The notes below the pieces were generated by a model. It was not told the DNA's origin and did no database searches. It worked only from the letters and a program-made list of their open reading frames with translations. From Pseudomonadota bacterium (lineage in GTDB: Bacteria; Myxococcota_A; Polyangia; Polyangiales; Polyangiaceae), in NCBI GenBank assembly GCA_023398955.1, contig JAEWRL010000144.1, positions 186,001 to 250,000 of the forward strand: a stretch of 64,000 nucleotides of DNA. Reading direction: 5' to 3'. Positions 6,556 through 14,403 of this stretch are shown here, one piece after another. A program made the position numbers and the translations under genes. The stretch's first letter is position 1, and the number at the start of each line of letters is the position of its first letter.

Positions 6556-8211
6556 TCAGAAGCCGTGACGACGGCTCGGTGGAAGCCCCCGCAGTTCAGG
6601 GGGGACGTTGAGGATGTGGGCGTTCTGTAAGCTTCGGCGATAACGAGCTTCAGCTGCCGGGGATGTGATGCCAAAACCGCCTTGTTCGCATGTGGACATG
6701 CGCCGTAAAGGCTGGCGGTTGTCGGTCCTCCACATAGCGCCGTCGTAGCCGACGGCCGCGTTGGCGTGCTTGATGGCGAGCACCAACGCTGGCGCGAAGT
6801 CGGCGTGACGCCCGTCGGAGGTGACGGGCAGGTGGATGGCGATGCCGCTTTGTGTGAGCCGCCGGCGGATGCTTAGGACGTCGCGAGTCAGGACGGGATG
6901 CGGCGAGAATTCGAGGCGGTCGGTGTGGACGATCGTCGCCAGGTCCGTGTAGGCGTCCACCTTCGCTTGTTGCGAGAGCTGCTCCGTCTCCAAGAAGAGC
7001 CTATAGCGCCGCGCAAGGTCCACGTTCTGCGGACCGGCGTACGCGTCGCAGTGCACTAGCCCCAGCCCGTAGGAGTCGCAGACGTCCGCCATCTCCCGCA
7101 GACAATCGTCGGGGCGAGTTCCGCGCCATTCTCGTGCCAGGGCTACTGCGAAGAACCAACGGAGCTCGGCGCCTCCCTCGTCGGCCTGCACTTCTCGGCG
7201 AACACGCCGCAAGATGACGAGTGTCGAGGCGTTTCCGCGGGCGCCGCCTCCGGAGAGGTCCGCCCCCGCGACGTACCGAGCCCCGCGCTCCGGCGACAGC
7301 TCGAAGGGAAACTCGCGCGTGTTGCGCCGAATTGCCACGGGATTCAGGAGTCCCGACTCGGGATCGGCGAACTCGCCCAAGACGTCCGTCTGATGCGCCG
7401 TCGCGTTCTGCTTCTCGAGCCGCGCGCACCGGTCCGGCGTCCACCAAACGGGGTTGAGCATGGGGCCTGTCCCGCGGAGCACCACCATGTGCTCGGTTGG
7501 GCGGCGCCAGAACTCTTGGACGAGGTCGTAGACCGGCCCATACGGCGCCCAAGGGCTGCCGATGTAGAGCGCCTGCGCGCCCGGCAAGAGCCGACCGAGC
7601 ACCGCAGTCCTCGCGTGGCTGAGGTTTACGACCGCATCGTCTGCACCGGTCATGCGGGGCGCCTCGTCGAAGATGACCCCAGCGCTCCACCGGGCCACGA
7701 GGCCACCGCCAGCGCGAGCTCCCGCGACGCTCGCCAGCTCGATGGATCGCCCCGACGGATGGCGGATGGTGAGGGTGTCGGCGGTCTCCCCGAGCAGGAG
7801 CCCTCGAAGTGCAGGGCTCGCCTTGATGGTCGCGGTCGCCAGCTGGATGGGCACCGAGCTCACGTCCAGCTTGAGGCTGACAATGGAAACCCGCGGAACC
7901 TCGCCAGGGCCAAGCCTCGAGACGTCAACGGTCTGGGTCATGACGATGGCCCGAGCCACGGCCATAATGGTCTTGGCTGAGCGAATCGCAGCCAGGAAGA
8001 CCACCTCGGAGGGCTGCTCCCCGCGCTCGGATGGCAGCTCTGCCAGAGCCTCGGGGCCTCCGACGAACTCGACCACCTCGGGATTCTCGGCCAGCTCCCC
8101 GAGCGGGAGGCCATCGAGGATGCGACAGGCGGCGCGCTGGGCTGGGGAAGCCGTCGCGATGCCGAAGCCGCCCGGGCTGGTAAGCAGGCCTTCGGTCGTG
8201 ATCATGGCCAC
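6556..8211 (-). CDS. phage terminase large subunit (packaging ATPase/nuclease)
   Basis: A 551-residue motor that would cut concatemeric DNA and drive it into a prohead. The Walker A-like loop is AAIRSAKT (about 74-81, with Ala where Gly is usual before Lys). Walker B is GVIFDEAPRM (about 178-187). The coupling motif-like ALYIGSPW is near 214. The RNaseH-like nuclease starts at YVAGADLSGGG (about 313), with later acidic positions in HCDAYAG and HADFAPALVLAIKHANAA. Two starts (8211, 8205) overlap the preceding gene. Length fits the family. Confidence 0.9.
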   Translation of the reverse strand: MAMITTEGLLTSPGGFGIATASPAQRAACRILDGLPLGELAENPEVVEFVGGPEALAELPSERGEQPSEVVFLAAIRSAKTIMAVARAIVMTQTVDVSRLGPGEVPRVSIVSLKLDVSSVPIQLATATIKASPALRGLLLGETADTLTIRHPSGRSIELASVAGARAGGGLVARWSAGVIFDEAPRMTGADDAVVNLSHARTAVLGRLLPGAQALYIGSPWAPYGPVYDLVQEFWRRPTEHMVVLRGTGPMLNPVWWTPDRCARLEKQNATAHQTDVLGEFADPESGLLNPVAIRRNTREFPFELSPERGARYVAGADLSGGGARGNASTLVILRRVRREVQADEGGAELRWFFAVALAREWRGTRPDDCLREMADVCDSYGLGLVHCDAYAGPQNVDLARRYRLFLETEQLSQQAKVDAYTDLATIVHTDRLEFSPHPVLTRDVLSIRRRLTQSGIAIHLPVTSDGRHADFAPALVLAIKHANAAVGYDGAMWRTDNRQPLRRMSTCEQGGFGITSPAAEARYRRSLQNAHILNVPPELRGLPPSRRHGF

Positions 8212-8477
8212 AGCTCCAGTTCGAGGCGGCGGCGAACCTCGCGAATGGCGGTGAGCTGTGTCCGGTTGGCGGACTGACTCTCAACCAAGTCTTGCGTGTG
8301 GGTGAGGGCGTCCGCGGCGCATTCTCTCGCGCTTCTGAGTGTGTTGAAGCTCTGGCGCGTTTTCGCTCCCTGGAGGCACCCGACTGCCTCTGGCCACCCA
8401 ATCCGCGTTCTGAGAGCGGACCGCCGTTTTCCGGTAGCTGTTTTGATGCTGGTTGGTGAGGCGACGGAATCAAGCAT
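8202..8477 (-). CDS. small helical phage protein
   Basis: A 91-residue basic, helical protein wedged between the 192-residue gene and the terminase, overlapping both (8477/8470 and 8211/8202). The start at 8477 gives full translational coupling; the longer open frame upstream is another frame of the previous gene. The C-terminus is predicted helical (LTAIREVRRRLELELW). Function unknown. Confidence 0.6.
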   Translation of the reverse strand: MLDSVASPTSIKTATGKRRSALRTRIGWPEAVGCLQGAKTRQSFNTLRSARECAADALTHTQDLVESQSANRTQLTAIREVRRRLELELWP

Positions 8478-9048
8478 CGTTGCCCCCTCCCTTCGGTTGC
8501 GGCTTGGGCTGCCCGAAGTACTCCTCGAGCAGCGCGTGGGGGTTCTCCTTGGGACGGGCGGCCGCCTCCTTGGCGCAGGTCTCGTAGGCCTTCTGGAGCT
8601 CGACGCTGGCCCTCGTGAGAGCCTGAGTGCTCTGGGCCATGAGTTCGGGTTTCCCCGTCTCGGCGGCCTTGGCGGCCAGGTACTCGCCGAACGCGACGCC
8701 CCAGCCCCAGCCACGGAGGATGCTCCCGACTCCCGCCGACACTCCACCGAACATCTGGTGTAGCTCCGCGACTCGTTGCCGCACCAGTTCTTGCCGACGG
8801 CGGTTGTAGGACTCGAAGTCAGGAGCGCACCGAACCTCGTCCCGCACGAAGTCTGGCTTCGCGTGACGGAGCCGAGCCATCTGGCGCGCCGTCTCACTGG
8901 ACTTGATGCGCCCCTTGGCGTCCCTGCCGGCCTTGACGTTGGTGGTGCCGCCCTTCGGAGGGTCGGGGGTCTCATCGATGGGCGGGGTCTCCCAAACGAC
9001 GGTGGCGCCGCCTTTGCGCGCCGTACCGTGGGCTTTCCTCCAGGTCAT
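8470..9048 (-). CDS. unknown phage protein, possible terminase small subunit analogue
   Basis: A 192-residue protein immediately upstream of the packaging genes. It has a low-complexity Thr/Pro/Gly N-terminus, a basic stretch (SSETARQMARLRHAKPDF), then long helices (NRRRQELVRQRVAELHQMF; AAKAAETGKPELMAQSTQAL). A helical DNA-binding protein at this place is often the small terminase subunit, but no HTH is clear. Start at 9048 overlaps the stop of the preceding small gene (ATGA). Confidence 0.6.
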   Translation of the reverse strand: MTWRKAHGTARKGGATVVWETPPIDETPDPPKGGTTNVKAGRDAKGRIKSSETARQMARLRHAKPDFVRDEVRCAPDFESYNRRRQELVRQRVAELHQMFGGVSAGVGSILRGWGWGVAFGEYLAAKAAETGKPELMAQSTQALTRASVELQKAYETCAKEAAARPKENPHALLEEYFGQPKPQPKGGGNDA

Positions 9049-9206
9049 CGAATCCCCCTCAACGCACGGCGCTGAAGGCGTGGCCTCGCCCAAGGGTGCT
9101 TGCGGGCTCGGCTGCCCTCGGAAGTGCTGGTCGAGCGGGACCCGCATTCGGTAGGCGCCCGCTCCGCTCGCTCGGCTGGGCTCGACCGTTTGGCGTGCTT
9201 AGTCAT
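9045..9206 (-). CDS. small basic phage peptide
   Basis: A 53-residue, Arg/Ser/Lys-rich peptide whose stop overlaps the next start by ATGA. The ATG at 9206 has AGGGAGG about eight bases upstream, one of the better ribosome sites in the element, which is the main reason to believe it. No fold or function can be assigned. Confidence 0.45.
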   Translation of the reverse strand: MTKHAKRSSPAERAERAPTECGSRSTSTSEGSRARKHPWARPRLQRRALRGIR

Positions 9207-9239
9207 CGCCCAAACCTCCCTGGCAATGATTCCGCCCAC

Positions 9240-9434
9240 TTAGCCTCGAGGCCCAGCCGATCGGAACCGATTGCGATCGATTGCGGCGAGGAATCCAGCT
9301 GAAAACGTGCCGAGTCGGAGCGGATGGCAGCGGGTAACCCACCCGTTGCCTGCCTCGGGCCGCGATTCCGGGCTTGGCGATTCGCGAATTTGCGCGAGCA
9401 ACCACAATGCCCATTCCTGCCCCGTAACGGCCAC
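9240..9434 (-). CDS. doubtful small ORF
   Basis: A 64-codon frame from a GTG, with a helix-like start (TGQEWALWLLAQIRES) and no homology recognised. A competing frame (9199-9516) starts at an ATG overlapping the stop of the replication gene, and a third is open as well, so the true frame in 9207-9512 is not settled. Choice made on amino-acid composition only. Confidence 0.25.
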   Translation of the reverse strand: MAVTGQEWALWLLAQIRESPSPESRPEAGNGWVTRCHPLRLGTFSAGFLAAIDRNRFRSAGPRG

Positions 9435-9512
9435 TCTGGCGCGGTTTTGGTTCTTGGGGACCCGAGTAGCCCCGAGGGTCCAAAACGACCGCAGGGGCCG
9501 AGTATGGCGCCG

Positions 9513-10415
9513 TCATGGGGTACCTCCGGTCGCCGCGTCATCCTCCCACGGTGGACGCCCGACCTCGTAGTCGCCCCCCTGCACGGGAGCGAGCTTCTTG
9601 GCTTGGCCTCTGCCGAAGTCCGTCGCGGAATTCCGGAGCCACGTCCGGAATGCGGCATCCCAATCGACCATCAGGGACCCCTTGGCGCGGTGATGGTCGC
9701 GGAACTGGGCTGCCTGATGTGCGAGGTCGAGGTGCTGCTCGCCGGCGTAGACCACGTGCTGAGGGGTCGGAGCCCAGCTCGGGGGGAGCTGGGACCTACG
9801 GGTGCACTTGGCGGGCGGCGTGTCTCGGTGTGGTGGTGACATGGCGGTCTTCGGCGGTCGCGCCTCGCGCGACAAAGACTGTGAGGATCTCTGTGAGGAT
9901 CCCTGTGAGGATCTTCCCCGGACGCCCACGTCCGGTTGGTCCGACCGTGGATGTCCGGTTAGTCGTGTGCTGATGTCCGGTAGGTCGCGGGGACTACCCG
10001 GACGCCCACGTCCGTTAGGTCCGTCATCTTTCAGGACGTCAGCGTCCGGTAGGTCGCGGGGACTATCCGGACGCTCATGTCCAGTAGGTCGCTGGCCCAA
10101 CAACTCGACCCGGTACTCGTCCGACGTGCGGCCTCGACCCTCCTTACGAGAGCGGGCACGGCGGGCGATCCGGACTGGAGAGGTCCCCGCGTCCGCGAGG
10201 TGGTCCAGCGTGGCGAGAGCTCTCCGTAGCTGGCGGTCCGAGCATCCGATGGCAGCCGCCATCTTCGACTGCCGCGTAAACCCAATCCCCGTCTTGTGGT
10301 CGGCGAGCAGAGCGTAGACCATCACCATGTGACGCAGCTCGCGCGGCAAAGCGCTCTCGCATACGGCGCGCTGCACATCGAGCGTGTGGTGCGTGCTCTG
10401 GCCGCGACGACTCAT
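9513..10415 (-). CDS. O-like phage replication protein with HTH and repeat-rich linker
   Basis: A 300-residue protein. Residues 1-75 hold a helix-turn-helix (FTRQSKMAAAIGCSDRQLRRALATL) typical of phage replication initiators. Residues about 105-180 are a low-complexity linker with two 23-residue repeats containing SPRDLPD and a Ser/Gln stretch. The C-terminus (LDLAHQAAQFRDHHRAKGSLMVDWDAAFRTWLRNS) matches the DnaT/O-type tail that contacts the helicase loader. It overlaps the loader gene upstream by ATGA. The linker-coding DNA carries iteron-like repeats, as in lambda O, where the origin lies inside the initiator gene. Confidence 0.75.
   Translation of the reverse strand: MSRRGQSTHHTLDVQRAVCESALPRELRHMVMVYALLADHKTGIGFTRQSKMAAAIGCSDRQLRRALATLDHLADAGTSPVRIARRARSRKEGRGRTSDEYRVELLGQRPTGHERPDSPRDLPDADVLKDDGPNGRGRPGSPRDLPDISTRLTGHPRSDQPDVGVRGRSSQGSSQRSSQSLSREARPPKTAMSPPHRDTPPAKCTRRSQLPPSWAPTPQHVVYAGEQHLDLAHQAAQFRDHHRAKGSLMVDWDAAFRTWLRNSATDFGRGQAKKLAPVQGGDYEVGRPPWEDDAATGGTP
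9879..10074. repeat. iteron-like repeats inside the replication gene, candidate origin
   Basis: Three 12-bp repeats CTGTGAGGATCY lie head to tail at 9879-9890, 9891-9902 and 9903-9914. A 17-bp sequence starting CCGGACGCCC is identical at 9918-9934 and 9998-10014. A 31-bp sequence starting GTCCGGTAGGTCG occurs at 9975-10005 and 10044-10074 with one mismatch. The 69-bp period of the last pair keeps the reading frame. Position inside an O-like gene suggests a replication origin. Confidence 0.55.
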
Positions 10416-11224
10416 GCGAGCCGAACCTCCACGTACGCCCCGCGCCCGCGCTCGACGAGCCTCCGCATGCAGGCCGCGCCATAGCGCTGCTCGAGCTCGT
10501 CCCGACTCCGCCCCGAGGTCAGGACGGTCGGCGCCGCGCGACGATATCGGCTGTCCACGAGCTCGAGGAGCCAGGGATCGCGCTCGTCATGCCGCTCGTA
10601 TCCGAGCTCGTCGAGCACTAGGATCGTGGCGGACCGCGCCGCCTCGATCTCCGGAGCCTCCCCGCGACCAAGAGGGTGTCCACGTCGCGCCGTCGCGAGC
10701 TCGAGCGCAGAAATCCAGCAAATGCCCCGCACGAGCTGGACCTGCGGGTCTGCGACACTCTGCGCCTGTCGCGCCTCCCCGGCGAGGCGATGCGCGAGCG
10801 CGATCGTCGTCGCCGTCTTGCCGGTGCCGGTCGCGCCGAACAGGACCAGGGATCCGTGCGCCGGCTGCCATTTTTCCGCGACGCGGCGGAGTGGCGCCGC
10901 CACAACGCGGCGGAAGTCGGCGCCGTCCACGCGCGCCCACTCCCACGGCGGCACCGACCGCAGGCCGTAGGCGACGACGGAGTCGATCCGGGCCCGCACC
11001 GGATCGACCGGCGCCGCGCGGTACGCACGCCACTCGCCGTGCGTCATCGTCCGCCCGTCTGCCACGTAGTGCTGTGCTCTGCTCCCGTCCGGCAAAAGCG
11101 CAGTCAGAACCGCAGGGCGCCCGAGCACTCGGTCCCCCGGGGCGAACCCGCACCAACGCACAGCCCCTGCCGGCAATGGCCATTCCCGCCACGTGTCCGC
11201 GTCTGGGCCCTCGACCACAGTCAT
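10412..11224 (-). CDS. DnaC/IstB-like AAA+ helicase loader
   Basis: A 270-residue ATPase that would load the replicative helicase at the element's origin. Walker A is GATGTGKT at about 130-137; Walker B is ILVLDELGYE at about 201-210, followed by DSRYRRAAPTVLTSGRSRDEL with sensor-like residues. The N-terminal 100 residues are less typical and may bind DNA or the initiator. It is the first gene of the leftward block that continues with the O-like protein (ATGA overlap), and is divergent from the toxin gene at 11302. Confidence 0.85.
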   Translation of the reverse strand: MTVVEGPDADTWREWPLPAGAVRWCGFAPGDRVLGRPAVLTALLPDGSRAQHYVADGRTMTHGEWRAYRAAPVDPVRARIDSVVAYGLRSVPPWEWARVDGADFRRVVAAPLRRVAEKWQPAHGSLVLFGATGTGKTATTIALAHRLAGEARQAQSVADPQVQLVRGICWISALELATARRGHPLGRGEAPEIEAARSATILVLDELGYERHDERDPWLLELVDSRYRRAAPTVLTSGRSRDELEQRYGAACMRRLVERGRGAYVEVRLA

Positions 11225-11266
11225 CGCCGAGACCTCCGGGGCGCCAGCTGCCCCGCGTCTATGCGC

Positions 11267-11295
11267 TTGACGACATATTCACTAGAGCGCATACT
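11267..11295 (+). promoter_or_regulatory. sigma-70-like promoter of the toxin-antitoxin pair
   Basis: TTGACG (11267-11272), a 17-base spacer and CATACT (11290-11295) make the clearest housekeeping-type promoter in the element. The ATG at 11302 lies six bases after the -10 box, predicting a leaderless mRNA. The divergent helicase-loader gene starts at 11224. Confidence 0.6.
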
Positions 11296-11301
11296 ACCCG
11301 C

Positions 11302-11649
11302 ATGGTCGAGGTCATCGCCACGGACGAATTCGCGGACTGGTACGGGGACCTCGATGACGCGGGCGCCGAAGATGTCGGAGTCGTTGTGGGGCTGCTGGAG
11401 CAGCTCGGTCCGGCGCTGGGTTACCCGAGGTCTAGCGCTATCAATGGTGCGCCTTTTGCGCTTCGGGAGCTCCGCATCCAGAGCCAGGGGCGCCCCCTCC
11501 GTGTCTTCTACGCCTTCGATCCGAATCGCCAGGCAGTCCTGCTCATCGGTGGGGACAAGACAGGCGACAACCGATTCTACCAGACCATGGTCCCGCTCGC
11601 CGAGCGGCTTTGGAAGGAATACCTCGATGAAACTGAACAAGTGGAATGA
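11302..11649 (+). CDS. HigB/RelE-superfamily toxin (Gp49-like)
   Basis: A 115-residue protein of the phage Gp49/HigB family of RelE-fold toxins, which usually cleave mRNA at the ribosome. Typical features are an N-terminal helix pair followed by LRELRIQSQGRPLRVFYAFDPNRQAVLLIGGDKTG and a C-terminal helix (AERLWKEYL). The open frame continues far upstream but the ATG at 11302 follows a good promoter by six bases. The antitoxin gene begins inside its last 23 bases. It lies against the direction of nearly all other genes of the element. Confidence 0.88.
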   Translation: MVEVIATDEFADWYGDLDDAGAEDVGVVVGLLEQLGPALGYPRSSAINGAPFALRELRIQSQGRPLRVFYAFDPNRQAVLLIGGDKTGDNRFYQTMVPLAERLWKEYLDETEQVE

Positions 11650-11929
11650 CCTCAAGGGAGCGCGCCTCAGCCCCGAGCAGGCCAAGCGGGTGCGCCGTCG
11701 GGTCGACGCGGAACTGCTCGAGATGAACCTGGGTGAGCTTCGCCGTGAACTCGGTTTGACGCAGGCCGCAGTAGCGGCTGCTGCGGAGATGACGCAGGGC
11801 GAACTCTCGCGGCTGGAGCGGCGCGACGACCATCTCGTCTCAACCCTCCGCAAGTGCGTTCGGGCTCTCGGTGGCGAGTTGGAAGTCACCGCCGTTGTAG
11901 GTGACAAGCGAGTACGCCTGAACGTCTGA
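11627..11929 (+). CDS. HigA-like XRE-family antitoxin
   Basis: A 100-residue protein with an N-terminal helical part and an HTH (LGELRRELGLTQAAVAAAAEMTQGELSRLERR) of the XRE type, followed by a short strand-rich end. Such antitoxins bind their toxin and repress the shared promoter. The gene overlaps the toxin by 23 bases, so both are translated from one mRNA; the toxin-first order is typical of HigBA. Its stop is one base from the converging gene at 11931. Confidence 0.88.
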   Translation: MKLNKWNDLKGARLSPEQAKRVRRRVDAELLEMNLGELRRELGLTQAAVAAAAEMTQGELSRLERRDDHLVSTLRKCVRALGGELEVTAVVGDKRVRLNV

Positions 11930-11930
11930 A

Positions 11931-12317
11931 TCACCGTCGTCCCCCCAGCTCGCGCGCGACCTGCTCGTCCCATGAGTCGAGGTCGTCCGCCTTTGTGGTT
12001 TTGCGGGGGGGCCTGGGATCGATCGTGCGACCCGCTAGCCATCGATCGACGTCGCTACGCCGCACTAGCGCACGCTGGCGACTGCCTCGCACCGCGGAGA
12101 GCTCGCCCGATCGGATGGCTGCCTCGATCGCGGATGCCGCGCCGGGGTACGCCTCGCGTCGACCGCAGCGGTCGAGTAGGGGATCGTCGGGTGCCTGCTC
12201 CGGTTCGACCGCCGCTAGATCGGCTGCCACGGCGGCCAGCTCCGCGGATAGGTGTGCGACTCGCGCACGCAGAACCGCTATCGTCTTGCGTTTTGGGGGA
12301 GGGATGTTATGGGGCAT
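11931..12317 (-). CDS. excisionase-like DNA-binding protein with N-terminal coiled coil
   Basis: A 128-residue protein. Residues 10-45 are an Ala/Leu-rich coiled coil. Residues about 58-95 (ASAIEAAIRSGELSAVRGSR, then ALVRRSDVDRWLAGR) match the small winged HTH of MerR/AlpA-type excisionases. The C-terminus is charged. It overlaps the HTH gene upstream by 11 bases and could act with it as an element regulator or excision factor; which one cannot be told from sequence. Confidence 0.65.
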   Translation of the reverse strand: MPHNIPPPKRKTIAVLRARVAHLSAELAAVAADLAAVEPEQAPDDPLLDRCGRREAYPGAASAIEAAIRSGELSAVRGSRQRALVRRSDVDRWLAGRTIDPRPPRKTTKADDLDSWDEQVARELGGRR

Positions 12318-12537
12318 ATGTCTTGACGCTCGGTGATGGCTGCGCCCGGTACCCGCCGGGCGTTGCCGTTTTGTGGGGGTCAGCGAGGGCGGCCGCGACT
12401 ACGGCGCCGCAGCGGCGCGCGGAGACCGGCTGGATCCGCTGGCCGCGCAGGTAGCGGAGCGCCGTCGTGCGCGACACCTGCGCCAGCCGGGCGAGTCGGT
12501 CGACGGGGATCGGACGTGGGGGGTGGGTCTGCACCAC
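12307..12537 (-). CDS. small HTH regulator
   Basis: A 76-residue protein whose first half (VDRLARLAQVSRTTALRYLRGQRIQPVSARRCGAVV is the relevant stretch, residues about 11-47) fits a helix-turn-helix as in LacI or Cro-like regulators. Start is GTG at 12537. It directly precedes the excisionase-like gene and overlaps it. A role as Cro-like or late regulator is inferred from fold and place only. Confidence 0.55.
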   Translation of the reverse strand: MVQTHPPRPIPVDRLARLAQVSRTTALRYLRGQRIQPVSARRCGAVVAAALADPHKTATPGGYRAQPSPSVKTYAP

Positions 12538-12594
12538 GCCAGTAGGGTGGGCGTGCGGGGTGCGTGCGCGCCACCGGGCACTATGTGCGCGGGG

Positions 12595-13206
12595 TTACTT
12601 TTTTGTTGTGCGACGTTTACCGCGCCGCCAGATTCCAGAGAGGGGATGCTCGTTGGCGAAACGGTTCGGCTCTTCGACTTCCAGCCCCCAATGCGCGAGT
12701 AGCGCGTTGATGGGGCGCCACTTCGACCTGTGCCAGTTGTCGATGACGGCTTGCGCCGAGCGCAGCTGGTCCGGCGCGAACGGCTTCAGCTCCATGGAGA
12801 GGTTGAGCCAGGTCGCGCCTCGTCTTCGCTGAGAGGCGGCCATATCGACAATCGAGCAGAGGAGCGTGGGCGTTGGCGACGCTTCATCGTCCATCCAGCG
12901 GTGGAGCTCTTTGAGTGCCTCAAGCCGCGGATGCGCTTGCTCACCCTTGGTGGCTGGCGGGATGCGGTCGAGCTTGCCCTTGGCGTCTTTGAGACGTTCC
13001 AGCAGGTCTGGCGGTGCGTCGGGTTCCGCCGCGCTCATCGCGAGATGGATGGCTTCCCAAGCAATGCTCAGCGCCACCCGCTCCACTTCATCGTCCGAGT
13101 CCGCTCGATCGCAGGCCGCGACCGCAGCCACGACGGCCTGCAGCGCCCGCACGAGTCGATCCTCCCGCCCTTGCGCGCTTCCGCCGTCTGTTCTACGCTT
13201 CGTCAT
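12595..13206 (-). CDS. hypothetical element protein, helical
   Basis: A 203-residue protein of unknown function, all-helical in appearance, with a central Pro-rich break and a basic C-terminus (GIWRRGKRRTTKK) suited to nucleic-acid contact. The ATG at 13206 is chosen because upstream codons fall in DNA already used by other genes in different frames and have poor composition. It is separated from its neighbours by short gaps (57 and 74 bp) rather than overlaps. Confidence 0.6.
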   Translation of the reverse strand: MTKRRTDGGSAQGREDRLVRALQAVVAAVAACDRADSDDEVERVALSIAWEAIHLAMSAAEPDAPPDLLERLKDAKGKLDRIPPATKGEQAHPRLEALKELHRWMDDEASPTPTLLCSIVDMAASQRRRGATWLNLSMELKPFAPDQLRSAQAVIDNWHRSKWRPINALLAHWGLEVEEPNRFANEHPLSGIWRRGKRRTTKK

Positions 13207-13280
13207 CGGTGATGCCTTGCCGGGCTCGCTGGTCGCCCCTCTGGGTTGCTCCCGGGGGGCGATGCCTTTTTGTAGCAGGT

Positions 13281-13646
13281 TCAGCCTGCGTCCGCGATTG
13301 GCTGTGCGAGCTGCCGGGCGGCCTCGGTGGCGTGCCACCGCCCAGCGTTTCGGTCGAAGACGAGCAGCCCACGCCCTTCCGCGGCGGCGAGTATCATGGT
13401 GGCCTTGGGCGCACCCCAACCTAGGCGCTGTCGGATGCTGGCGAAGAACTCCGTCGGTTCGAGCCTCTCTCCTGGCAAGAGCGCCCGCGCTAGTTCTCGC
13501 GCCGGCTCCGTCCAGCGTGGGTCCTCGTCGCTCCACGACGACCAGCGCCCTGGCCCCTTGATACGTGGGGGACGACGATCGGGCTTGTGGCGACGGCCGA
13601 CGCTCGACATGTTGGGATAGTAGCTCCGGTGCTGGTGAATCGTCAC
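13281..13646 (-). CDS. hypothetical element protein
   Basis: A 121-residue protein with a basic, Tyr/His/Arg-rich N-terminus and a C-terminal segment that looks like a winged helix (EFFASIRQRLGWGAPKATMIL, then GRGLLVFDRNAGRWHATEAA). This suggests DNA binding, but no named family is recognised. Start is GTG at 13646, overlapping the preceding stop as GTGA. Confidence 0.5.
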   Translation of the reverse strand: MTIHQHRSYYPNMSSVGRRHKPDRRPPRIKGPGRWSSWSDEDPRWTEPARELARALLPGERLEPTEFFASIRQRLGWGAPKATMILAAAEGRGLLVFDRNAGRWHATEAARQLAQPIADAG

Positions 13647-14101
13647 GCACTGTCTTCCTCCGCGAGTAGTTGGTCGATGCGCGTCTTGAGTCGGTCCATG
13701 ATTCCGCGCTTCTCAGCTGCGCGCACGGTGCCGTCGCAGAACCTGTCCTTGCGATGAATCGCGCTCCAGAGTGCGCGGCACTCATACAGCGAGGCTACTT
13801 CGATGGCGCCTGGTGCCGCGAGGCGTTCGTAGTTTCGAGGTAGCCAGGTTGACCACTGGAGTGCGCGCAGTTCCGGAACCGTCAGGTAGTAGGGGGTCCA
13901 GCGTTCGTTTTCGAAGAAGTCGGTCGCCGCCTTCAGCAGCTCGGCGGGGTCCGAGGATTCGCAAACAAAACTCCCCCGGAACCACCAGTACGCACCCGTC
14001 CAGCATTCTCCGACCCAGCGGTCACGCTCGCCTTCGAACGGCACGAACTGCCAGCGGGTGCCATCGGGTGCCGTCGCCTCAACGGGGGTGCAGTTGGTCA
14101 T
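13643..14101 (-). CDS. hypothetical element protein
   Basis: A 152-residue protein, rich in Trp and Phe in its N-terminal half (CWTGAYWWFRGSFVC), with a helical, charged end. It is coupled by ATGA to the gene upstream and by GTGA to the gene downstream. No known domain could be recognised; the paired Cys residues may be structural. Confidence 0.55.
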   Translation of the reverse strand: MTNCTPVEATAPDGTRWQFVPFEGERDRWVGECWTGAYWWFRGSFVCESSDPAELLKAATDFFENERWTPYYLTVPELRALQWSTWLPRNYERLAAPGAIEVASLYECRALWSAIHRKDRFCDGTVRAAEKRGIMDRLKTRIDQLLAEEDSA

Positions 14102-14403
14102 GGTTCATCCTCGCAGTTCATCCGCTGCGGGTCACCATCGTCCATCAGCCCCTGCGCTTCTAGCCAGCCGAAGAGCTCGACCACCAACCGGTCCTCGGCC
14201 GCTTCCTCGGCCATCCTGATGACGGCTCCGCAGACGTCCGTGACGCTCTCGGCGTCCACGATTCGGTATTCCCGGACGTCTTCCTCGTTGTTACCGAAGA
14301 GCCATGCTCCGAGTGAGCGCAGCAACGTCAGCCGCTCCGCATCGGTGCCGCCGTCCAAGTCGAGCACGATGCCTCGCTCAATCTCCAGGGTGAAGCGAAT
14401 CAC
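14098..14403 (-). CDS. small acidic hypothetical protein
   Basis: A 101-residue acidic protein. It starts with a strand (VIRFTLEIERGIVLDLDGG) and continues with helices ending in ELFGWLEAQGLMDDGD. The GTG start at 14403 overlaps the stop of the frameshifted coiled-coil gene, and the stop overlaps the next ATG. A longer open frame through this region is produced only by the frameshift upstream and should not be read as one protein. Confidence 0.55.
   Translation of the reverse strand: MIRFTLEIERGIVLDLDGGTDAERLTLLRSLGAWLFGNNEEDVREYRIVDAESVTDVCGAVIRMAEEAAEDRLVVELFGWLEAQGLMDDGDPQRMNCEDEP

Noticed and set aside
10384..11301. Extension of the toxin frame leftward over 918 bases
   Set aside because: This is the complement of the helicase-loader gene; the ATG at 11302 has a clear promoter and matches the family length.
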